Source of the DNA: Lentzea nigeriaca | GTDB taxonomy: Bacteria; Actinomycetota; Actinomycetes; Mycobacteriales; Pseudonocardiaceae | Direction of reading: 5' to 3' | Assembly: GCF_016907955.1 (NCBI RefSeq) | Contig: NZ_JAFBCX010000022.1 | Coordinates: 52,520-116,519 of the forward strand | DNA length: 64,000 nt | Shown: in pieces, positions 26,601 through 31,779 of the stretch | How positions within the stretch are numbered: position 1 is the first letter of the stretch | Layout: each line of letters opens with the position of its first letter | Position numbers and translations under genes: made by a program | Notes under the pieces: generated by a model | The model's database searches: none | What the model was told of the DNA's origin: nothing | The model's input: the letters and a program-made list of their open reading frames with translations, nothing else

Positions 26601-26744
26601 CTGGACGAGCTCGGCCAGCGCGAGGAGGCCGTGGCGGCCGTGGAGGAGGCGGTCAGCCTTTACGAGCGGACGCACAGCGGGTACGCCGGGGAGCACGCGC
26701 AGGCTGTCGCGCTGCGTGACCGATGGAGGGGTGGGTCCGCGTGA
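23607..26744 (+). CDS. STAND-like regulator with decayed P-loop and C-terminal TPR array
   Basis: The 1045-aa protein starts at ATG 23607 (ATGA overlap). Residues 1-340 resemble the helical and beta-rich middle regions of SAV_2336-class/VMAP-like proteins. Residues about 367-500 look like a STAND NTPase. However, the P-loop position reads LLHGWAEEHRVRLATQL where GxxGxGKTRLA is expected, so the Gly-Lys-Thr is lost, while the Walker B-like LLLVVDRADAW near 420-431 and the following RVLLLSNETGPWW remain. From about 740 onward, repeated A-x-x-x-x-A-x-x-L helices form a TPR-like superhelix. It is probably the recognition/scaffold protein of the cluster, regulated without its own ATP hydrolysis. 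Confidence 0.75.
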   Translation: MSRLATELARTPLRQDVELAVVLSVATRIEIELVRAVRLAVLPHLDVGAESDFWFSEWIGARQPRVVALRPELLEPLRARLTEMFHAGAVGRLRAVIKRVHRDISPALQLEEDVNWRACTNEDGGFEEACALLRRGTKAMVGESRAGVAGWVAEARHRLPRKVMESQDGWHLVLEAKYSLPEDIVTSPPENGVERMLDTVLLPVLQHHQDKSEWLCTIAVRWQDGVLVLGGEAEGAVTITLPHHVPWVELIPHGYSSGTWKLIEGVVTFTPPVKGPVRLRTVDGRVFQIPDAVGDSVQASPVLVRMPGPGAEPAQFWLQPVRFDTDTHARDGQPVALLSKVLSTIPVDAGALERLRRWLDQDRHATIRLLHGWAEEHRVRLATQLAADADADGWQVYRGRQDPEAAHWLDSTRPTPGSRGLLLVVDRADAWHPQHLRDLLSALTARKVHTRVLLLSNETGPWWEALIRALAGRGVDTDVQGLTSARRVRGTDQTYQNALDVLSSTLSIDLRGQLPSRIPSSVELTESVAVAAVLDVLNKQKPAWLQANQTILRHEDRFRSQKEREHNAALAKLIFLATLLRPLRLEEARTLSFHHGLSDVEEWPRLLAAYERHYAIDQDVLDPLGACQLRDDLLAAVLVDRRADTGVEPRWAGEALWGLDESFRARAVGVLAHAAQRFSRLALLHMNPMVLNDPALLVNAGASAMIAAIGTADTELLERVSEAVPPPHRRDLRLDPAVAQLEKVLVAHLFRQGQPSPARDAPLHLRLARSEARAGLTRAALTSARRATAGYRRLVVTGLRHHTQTLCESLILESELLGELGHPSEAFRTAEEAERRLRELQRKLHDRPGANLGVALANLGRQKARSHRGDPQLALRDVAAAVRILRGLAAEQPAEYRPELTEALVNLSERAVETGRAPEALTAAEEAVVLGRTLTESNSWAHGYRLAAALVCLAGRLPASRAVESTAEAVALYRKAASATPERFRPHLALALTRHAAVLDELGQREEAVAAVEEAVSLYERTHSGYAGEHAQAVALRDRWRGGSA

Positions 26745-26748
26745 TCAG

Positions 26749-26754
26749 TACCCT
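26749..26754 (+). promoter_or_regulatory. -10 hexamer TACCCT, leaderless promoter
   Basis: TACCCT lies 5 nt after the stop of the STAND/TPR gene and 6 nt before GTG 26761. No Shine-Dalgarno is present. The synthetase may therefore have its own leaderless transcript besides operon read-through. Confidence 0.45.
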
Positions 26755-26760
26755 GGTGTC

Positions 26761-27402
26761 GTGACCGACTTGGCCGACGACCTGAGCCTGCTGCGCGACC
26801 TCGAGCGGCGGTTGCTCGTCTACAAGTTCGCGATCGAGGAGCTGATGACGAAGCTCCGGATTCTCAGCGAGGAGTTCGACTCCGTTCACCGGCACGACCC
26901 GATCGAGCACATCACGAACCGGGTGAAGAAGCCCGAGGGCATTCTGGAGAAGTTGCGGCGCAAGGGGTTGCCGCTCGACGTCGAGTCGATCGGCGAAGTG
27001 CTCGACGACATCGCCGGGGTGCGGGTGATCTGCCCGTTCATGTCCGACGTGTACCGGGTGTCGGCGATGCTCGCGCGGCAGCACGACGTGGAGATCCTGC
27101 GCACCAAGGACTACATCGCCTCGCCGAAGCCCAACGGGTACCGCAGTCTTCACCTGATCGTGCGCATTCCGGTGTTCCTGTCGGACCGGGTCGAACACGT
27201 GAAGGTCGAGGTGCAGCTGCGCACCATCGCCATGGACTTCTGGGCGACGCTGGAGCACAAGCTGTTCTACAAGTACGACGACAGCCCGCCCGCCGACTTC
27301 GTGGACGAGCTGATGTCGTCGGCGATGATCGCGGCGCAGCTCGACGAACGCATGGAGTCGTTGCACCGCAGGATTCACCAGGACGAGGCGCGGCAGCCCT
27401 GA
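26761..27402 (+). CDS. Small alarmone synthetase, RelQ/YjbM type GTP pyrophosphokinase
   Basis: The 213-aa single-domain RelA/SpoT protein transfers pyrophosphate from ATP to GTP or GDP, making (p)ppGpp. Signature stretches are LLVYKFAIEELMTKLRIL, HDPIEHITNRVKKPEGI, DDIAGVRVICPFMSDVYRV, KDYIASPKPNGYRSLHLIV and VEVQLRTIAMDFWATLEHKL. It has no hydrolase, TGS or ACT domain, as expected for a small alarmone synthetase. The start at GTG 26761 was chosen from the family N-terminus and the -10 hexamer; an in-frame upstream frame overlaps the previous gene. It sits 16 nt after the conflict cluster in the same direction, so it may add a nucleotide alarm to it, but linkage could be chance. Confidence 0.9.
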   Translation: MTDLADDLSLLRDLERRLLVYKFAIEELMTKLRILSEEFDSVHRHDPIEHITNRVKKPEGILEKLRRKGLPLDVESIGEVLDDIAGVRVICPFMSDVYRVSAMLARQHDVEILRTKDYIASPKPNGYRSLHLIVRIPVFLSDRVEHVKVEVQLRTIAMDFWATLEHKLFYKYDDSPPADFVDELMSSAMIAAQLDERMESLHRRIHQDEARQP

Positions 27403-27427
27403 GGACCGCCGCGCCGCACGGACGTGG

Positions 27428-27823
27428 TTACCTGATCTCCGGCACGAACACCGAGCCGGTCTCGCGGATCAGCTCACAGGTGTTCGGGAACGTCTGCTGG
27501 TAGTTGACCTCCTGGCCCATCCACCGGCCGGTCGCCGACACGGTGACCGGGTCGTAGATGTAGGTGCAGAGCGTCCCGGGCTCGCCGGGCAACGCCGTGA
27601 AGTCGCCGTGCGCCGCCTCGATCTCGGCACACGCTGCGTCGGCGGCGGGGTGGTCACCGCCGTCCGGGTTGCACATGAGCGTGTAGGCCCTGGCAGCACT
27701 CGGGTTCTGCGGCGTCACGGTCATGGTCAGCTCGCCATCGGCAGCCGCGGCGGTTCCGGCCAGTGGAAAGACGAGGCCGGCACAGGCGAGCGCGGACATG
27801 GTCACGATTCGCTTGCTGTTCAT
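27428..27823 (-). CDS. Secreted subtilisin inhibitor-like (SSI) protease inhibitor
   Basis: This 131-aa precursor has a signal peptide (about 1-27, ending TAAA) and a mature region with the SSI family framework. LMCNPDGGDHPAADAACAEI, GTLCTYIYDPVTVSATGRW and NYQQTFPNTCEL carry the four cysteines expected to form two disulfides. SSI proteins block extracellular serine proteases of the subtilisin type. By alignment with the SSI reactive loop (CPMVYDPV, P1 Met), the P1 position here is Tyr in CTYIYDPV, suggesting chymotrypsin-like specificity. It converges on the alarmone synthetase and diverges from the MFS gene. Confidence 0.88.
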   Translation of the reverse strand: MNSKRIVTMSALACAGLVFPLAGTAAAADGELTMTVTPQNPSAARAYTLMCNPDGGDHPAADAACAEIEAAHGDFTALPGEPGTLCTYIYDPVTVSATGRWMGQEVNYQQTFPNTCELIRETGSVFVPEIR

Positions 27824-27859
27824 GACCTAGGGCTTCCCGCGCATTCCGCGAAGCCAACA

Positions 27860-27865
27860 TATTCT
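27860..27865 (+). promoter_or_regulatory. -10 hexamer TATTCT, leaderless promoter
   Basis: TATTCT is followed by 7 nt and GTG 27873. The intergenic gap between the two divergent genes is only 49 nt, leaving little space for a leader. Confidence 0.5.
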
Positions 27866-27872
27866 GGCTCGC

Positions 27873-28958
27873 GTGAAAAACGTCCTACCGTTGTGCGCAG
27901 CGGGCTTCGTGACCGCGTTCGGAGCTCACGGCGTCGCATCCGGCTTGGGATTTCTGCAGACCAACCTGCTGACGCTCGGCCTCCTGCTCGCGATCTACGA
28001 CGGCGCGGAGATCGTTCTGAAGCCGGTGTTCGGCTCGCTGGCCGACCGAATTGGCCCCCGCCCGGTGCTGCTGGGCGGGCTCGTGGCGTTCGTCGTGGCG
28101 AGCGCCGCGTTCGTTCTGGTCGACAACGTGGCCGTCGCGAGGTTCGGGCAGGGCGTTGCGGCGGCGGCGTTCTCCCCCGCCGCCAGTGCGATGGTCGCCC
28201 GCCTCACCCCGCCGGACGCCAAGGGCAAGGCGTTCGGCCGGTACGGCGCGTGGAAGGGCATCGGCTACACAGCCGGTCCGCTGCTCGGCGGCCTCCTGAT
28301 CCACCTCGGCGGCTTCGACCTGTTGTTCCTCACGATGGCCGCACTCGCGGCAGCCGTCGCGGCATGGGTGATGAGCGTGCCGAAGCTGGAACCTCTGCCC
28401 CGTCACCGGCAAACCGTCGTGGACCTCGCGAAACGCCTGTCCCACAGTGATTTCCTGAGGCCGACGGCGGCGCTGGCGGCGTCGACGGCCGCGCTGGCCA
28501 CCGGAGTCGGCTTCCTGCCGGTGAAAGCCGCCCAGCACGGCCCGATCGTCACCGGTGCCGCGGTGTCGCTGCTCGCGATCACCGCGGCACTGGTCCAGCC
28601 ACGCGTCGGCGCGGCGCTGGACGCCGGACGCGTCAGCACCCGCCTGGGCACCCGAGCGGGCGTTCTCACCGCCGCGACCGGTTTCGTGGCCGCCGCGGCG
28701 ATCCCGGGTCTCGCCGGCACGCTCGTGGCCGCGGTCCTGATCGGCGCCGGATCAGGAACCGTGACCCCGCTGGCGTTCGCGGCACTGGCCAACAGCACGC
28801 CGGAGGAACACCTCGGTCAGACGATGGGCAGCGCCGAGGTGGGCAGGGAGTTCGGCGACGCGGGCGGCCCGCTCCTGGTGGGTGGGCTCGCCTCCCTCGC
28901 CTCGCTGCCCGTCGGCCTGCTCGGGCTGGCCGCGGTCATCGCCCTCACGGCTTGGTGA
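27873..28958 (+). CDS. MFS transporter
   Basis: The 361-aa integral membrane protein has about ten to twelve hydrophobic helices. An MFS loop 2-3 motif appears as GSLADRIGPRPVLLGG near residues 52-67, which marks drug/proton-antiport type members. The C-terminal repeat motif is present in weakened form. The length is short for the family (usually about 400). The start is GTG 27873, leaderless. It overlaps the convergent MerR gene by 14 nt; a MerR regulator beside an exporter suggests, but does not prove, that MerR responds to its substrate. Substrate unknown. Confidence 0.85.
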   Translation: MKNVLPLCAAGFVTAFGAHGVASGLGFLQTNLLTLGLLLAIYDGAEIVLKPVFGSLADRIGPRPVLLGGLVAFVVASAAFVLVDNVAVARFGQGVAAAAFSPAASAMVARLTPPDAKGKAFGRYGAWKGIGYTAGPLLGGLLIHLGGFDLLFLTMAALAAAVAAWVMSVPKLEPLPRHRQTVVDLAKRLSHSDFLRPTAALAASTAALATGVGFLPVKAAQHGPIVTGAAVSLLAITAALVQPRVGAALDAGRVSTRLGTRAGVLTAATGFVAAAAIPGLAGTLVAAVLIGAGSGTVTPLAFAALANSTPEEHLGQTMGSAEVGREFGDAGGPLLVGGLASLASLPVGLLGLAAVIALTAW

Positions 28959-29766
28959 TCTCCAGCTGCAGCTCGGTCACCCAGTCCGCGGGATCTCCGT
29001 CGCCGTAGTTCAGGTAGACCTCGCGGGCGTACCCGTTCTGCTTGTACCCCTGGGCCTCGACCCACGTCGCGACGGCCTGGTAGGTGGCGTCGACGTCGTC
29101 CATCACGCCCCGGTGCACGATGGTCGCCGCCTGGTCCAACGCCGGCAGGTCAACGACCTCGAAGTCGTATGCCGCGGACGGTTCCACGGACACCGTGACA
29201 CCGGCATGGACCAGCACCTGGTCGCCCTCAGCGGGTTCGTAGGTGGCGATCCCGTACCCGGTGATCGGCACCCCGGCGCGCTCCAGCCGTGCCAGCAGCT
29301 CCGGGTAGAGCGGCTGGATCACCGGCCCGATGTCCTCGGGCCCGTACGAGGCGGCCGTGGCGCTCAAACGGGCGACACGGGCAGAAGGAACTGGCTTCAC
29401 AACAACGTCGTCGGTAGGCATGGCGCCTTCCCTTTCAATGGCGCGGAGACGTGCTTCCACCCGTCTCAACCGCGACTCGTCCGCAAGAATCTGCTGCCGC
29501 AGCTCAGCGCGCCGCAACGAAAGCATTCCGTGCAACTGTTCAACGGAAAGCTTTTCGTCGAGCACGATTTTTACCTGGTCGAGTGTCAGACCGAGGTCCT
29601 TCAACGCGACCAGCCGGTTGAGTCGCTGGAGCTGTGCGGCGGTGTAGAAGCGGTAGCCGGACGACGCGTCCACGTGGGCCGGCAAGAGCAACCCGACCGC
29701 GTCGTAATGGCGCAGCATCCGCACCGACACACGCCCCAGACGTGCGAAGTCTCCGATGGTGAACAT
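28945..29766 (-). CDS. MerR-family regulator with GyrI-like ligand-binding domain
   Basis: The 273-aa protein has a MerR winged helix at 1-70 (MFTIGDFARLGRVSVRMLRHYDAVGLL, YRFYTAAQLQRLNRL) and a coiled-coil dimer helix (about 80-115). The C-terminal GyrI/AraC-type effector domain (about 120-273) contains YGIATYEP and YLNYGDGDPADWVTELQL. These regulators bind hydrophobic drugs and twist a promoter with a long spacer. An AGGAG Shine-Dalgarno precedes ATG 29766, and a promoter with a 19-nt spacer, the MerR hallmark, lies just upstream, so it is probably autoregulated. Confidence 0.92.
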   Translation of the reverse strand: MFTIGDFARLGRVSVRMLRHYDAVGLLLPAHVDASSGYRFYTAAQLQRLNRLVALKDLGLTLDQVKIVLDEKLSVEQLHGMLSLRRAELRQQILADESRLRRVEARLRAIEREGAMPTDDVVVKPVPSARVARLSATAASYGPEDIGPVIQPLYPELLARLERAGVPITGYGIATYEPAEGDQVLVHAGVTVSVEPSAAYDFEVVDLPALDQAATIVHRGVMDDVDATYQAVATWVEAQGYKQNGYAREVYLNYGDGDPADWVTELQLEITKP

Positions 29767-29775
29767 GACTGCTCC

Positions 29776-29806
29776 TGTGTAGGGGCTGACACGGTGTGAG
29801 GGTCAA
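29776..29806 (-). promoter_or_regulatory. MerR-type promoter with 19-nt spacer
   Basis: On the minus strand TTGACC (29806-29801) and TACACA (29781-29776) are separated by 19 nt. The spacer holds a partial dyad, TCACAC-C-GTGTCA. Over-long spacers with a dyad are the typical MerR-family target, here in front of the merR-like gene itself. Confidence 0.5.
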
Positions 29807-29867
29807 GAAATGATGGTTTGAGCAACGGTCCGGGTGCGCATCCTGGGGCGTTGACGAGAGGTGGCAC

Positions 29868-30791
29868 ATGACGTTCGCGCATCCCGCGTTGTTCTACTCC
29901 GATGAGGACTCCTACATCGACGGGACCGTCCCGTTCGTCGTGGAGGGCCTCGCGAACGCCGAACCAGTCGCCATCGCCGTGCCCGGCCACAACCTGGTGC
30001 TGCTCAAGGAGGCGCTCAGCGGGTTCGCCCACCTCGTGACGTTCATCGACATGGCGGACACCGGCCGCAACCCCGGCCGGATCATCCCCGAGCTCCGTGT
30101 GTTCGCCGACCGGCACCGCGGGCCCGTGCGGATCATCAGCGAACCGGTGTGGGACAACCGCACCGATGTCGAGTACCCCGCGTGCGCGTTGCACGAGGCG
30201 CTGGTCAACTACGCGTTCAGCGGCCGTGACCTCAGCATTCTCTGCCCGTACGACATCTCTGCCCTCAGCCACGACGTGCTGGCCGACGCCGAGAAGACCC
30301 ACCCCGTCGTGATCGACGCGGGTGGGCACCGGCCCAGCGACCACTTCCACCCCGCACGGGTCGTCGTCGCCGCGCACTCGCTGCCGTTGCCGACGCCGGC
30401 GGACGCGGCGAGCACCTCGGCCGCGGCGGGCGGGATGGCGGCGGTGCGGGCGTTCGCGCGAGAGCAGGCCGTCCAGCACGGGCTCGCGCAGGACCGCGTG
30501 GACGACTTCGCCCTCGCGGTGACCGAGCTCGCGACCAACAGCGTGCGGCACGGCGGCGGGGAGAGCACGGTCCGGGTGTGGGCCGAAAGTGACAGTATTA
30601 TTTGCCAAGTCAACGACAACGGCCACATCACCGATGTTCTCGCGGGACGATCGCCTGTTCACGCAAACGACCCAGGCGGTCGCGGTCTGTTGCTGGTCAA
30701 CCGTTTGGCGGACCTCGTCCGCACCCAAACGACGTCGTCCGGCACCGCAATCCAGGTCAGATTCGATCTGGGCAACAAAAAGACAACGTGA
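29868..30791 (+). CDS. MEDS sensor domain-HATPase fusion (anti-sigma regulatory kinase type)
   Basis: The 307-aa protein has an N-terminal MEDS (DcmR-type) sensory domain, about 1-165, recognisable from HPALFYSDEDSYIDGTVPFVVEGL and the later CPYDISALSHDVL. An RsbW-like HATPase domain follows, about 190-300, with N-box ELATNSVRHGGG, G1 DNGHITD and G2 GGRGLLLVNRL. Such proteins are thought to bind ATP and control an anti-sigma or histidine-kinase-type partner. No sigma factor or anti-sigma antagonist is adjacent. A GAGAGGTGG Shine-Dalgarno precedes ATG 29868. A DUF742 gene follows. Confidence 0.85.
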   Translation: MTFAHPALFYSDEDSYIDGTVPFVVEGLANAEPVAIAVPGHNLVLLKEALSGFAHLVTFIDMADTGRNPGRIIPELRVFADRHRGPVRIISEPVWDNRTDVEYPACALHEALVNYAFSGRDLSILCPYDISALSHDVLADAEKTHPVVIDAGGHRPSDHFHPARVVVAAHSLPLPTPADAASTSAAAGGMAAVRAFAREQAVQHGLAQDRVDDFALAVTELATNSVRHGGGESTVRVWAESDSIICQVNDNGHITDVLAGRSPVHANDPGGRGLLLVNRLADLVRTQTTSSGTAIQVRFDLGNKKTT

Positions 30792-30818
30792 TCGACATAC
30801 ATTTGGGCGTGTTCGTTA

Positions 30819-30824
30819 TAGCTT
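30819..30824 (+). promoter_or_regulatory. -10 hexamer TAGCTT for the DUF742 gene
   Basis: TAGCTT is followed by 6 nt and GTG 30831 with no Shine-Dalgarno, consistent with a leaderless transcript separate from the sensor gene 39 nt upstream. Confidence 0.4.
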
Positions 30825-30830
30825 GAGCAC

Positions 30831-31361
30831 GTGCACGACGAGGAAGCGACGGAAATCGGTTACACGGGGGCGCGTTTCGGGTCTCCGGCGACTCGTAGAC
30901 GACTGCGCGCCGAACGTACTCACGACGCGAGCGGTGCGGAGACGCAACAACTGCCCCGTCAGCAACCGTTGCGCCAACGCCCGCCGGAACCGCCACCGGA
31001 GTGGCCGATGCAGGATGAGGAACCACCCCACGTCCCCGCGCGGGACAGCGCGCTCGTCCGTCCGTACGCACGCACCGGCGGCCGTACGGCGGCCCGCCAC
31101 GACCTCCGTCTGGAAACCCTGCTCTCCACGGACGAGGAGCAGCTGTACCGCGCGAACAACGACCAGGCGGCGATGATGCGGCTCTGTCTGCAGCCGCGGT
31201 CGGTCGCGGAGATCTCCGCGCTGATGAAGATCCCGCTGGGAGTCACGCGGGTACTGCTGAGCGACCTGATCACGCTCGGCCTCGTCGCCGTGCACGAACC
31301 GGGCGACAAGCCGAACATGGCGTTGCTCGAACGAGTTCTCGCAGGCCTGCGCCGGTTGTAG
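30831..31361 (+). CDS. DUF742 domain protein (orphan conservon component)
   Basis: The 176-aa protein has a disordered, Pro/Gln/Arg-rich N-terminal 75 residues and a C-terminal DUF742 domain: LVRPYARTGGRTAARHDLRLETLL, then MRLCLQPRSVAEISALMKIPLGVTRVLLSDLITLGLV, a winged-helix-like unit. DUF742 proteins normally sit in cvn operons with a sensor kinase, a roadblock/LC7 protein and a Ras-like GTPase. Here only an HATPase-type protein is adjacent and neither roadblock nor GTPase is present, so this is an orphan or reduced conservon. Role unproven. Confidence 0.85.
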   Translation: MHDEEATEIGYTGARFGSPATRRRLRAERTHDASGAETQQLPRQQPLRQRPPEPPPEWPMQDEEPPHVPARDSALVRPYARTGGRTAARHDLRLETLLSTDEEQLYRANNDQAAMMRLCLQPRSVAEISALMKIPLGVTRVLLSDLITLGLVAVHEPGDKPNMALLERVLAGLRRL

Positions 31362-31400
31362 GCACCCGTTCGCCATCAAGCGGGATCACCGGGGGTCGCC

Positions 31401-31406
31401 GATAAT
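31401..31406 (+). promoter_or_regulatory. -10 hexamer GATAAT for the lapA-like gene
   Basis: GATAAT matches the TATAAT consensus at five of six positions and ends 7 nt before GTG 31414. This supports a leaderless start there rather than at ATG 31405. Confidence 0.45.
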
Positions 31407-31413
31407 GATGATC

Positions 31414-31779
31414 GTGGCGACCCCCAGCGACGAGACGTCCGAACCGACCACCAAGCCGGTGCCGGTGCCAGGACGTGCTGCCGAGCAGAAGAAACTGCGG
31501 CCCACCCGGATCAGCGGCACGTGGATCGCCGTGCTCATCGCGATCGTGGTGCTGATCTTCCTGCTGGTCTTCATCCTGCAGAACGGCGACAACGCGACCA
31601 TCCACATCCTGTGGGGCCAGTTCAGCCTTCCGCTCGGCGTGGCGCTGCTGTTCGCGGCGATCGGCGGCGCGGTGCTGGTCGCGACCGTGGGCGCGGCCCG
31701 CATCCTGCAGTTGCGGCGTCAGGCGAAACGGCTCACTGGTCGTCCCTCGACCTCATCACCAGCTCGACGCGAGAGCTGA
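31414..31779 (+). CDS. LapA-domain (DUF1049) membrane protein
   Basis: The roughly 121-aa protein has a Pro/Thr/Lys-rich cytoplasmic N-terminus followed by two transmembrane helices. The first (WIAVLIAIVVLIFLLVFIL) continues into QNGDNATIHILWGQFSLPLG, the typical LapA/DUF1049 turn. The second ends before a basic LRRQAKRLTGRP tail. LapA proteins participate in envelope assembly in Gram-negatives; in actinobacteria their job is unknown. Its last 47 nt overlap the convergent LuxR-type gene. Confidence 0.8.
   Translation: MATPSDETSEPTTKPVPVPGRAAEQKKLRPTRISGTWIAVLIAIVVLIFLLVFILQNGDNATIHILWGQFSLPLGVALLFAAIGGAVLVATVGAARILQLRRQAKRLTGRPSTSSPARRES

Noticed and set aside
23448..26696. A 1082-codon minus-strand frame opposite the STAND/TPR gene
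   Set aside because: Antisense shadow without recognisable motifs, spanning two genuine overlapping plus-strand genes.
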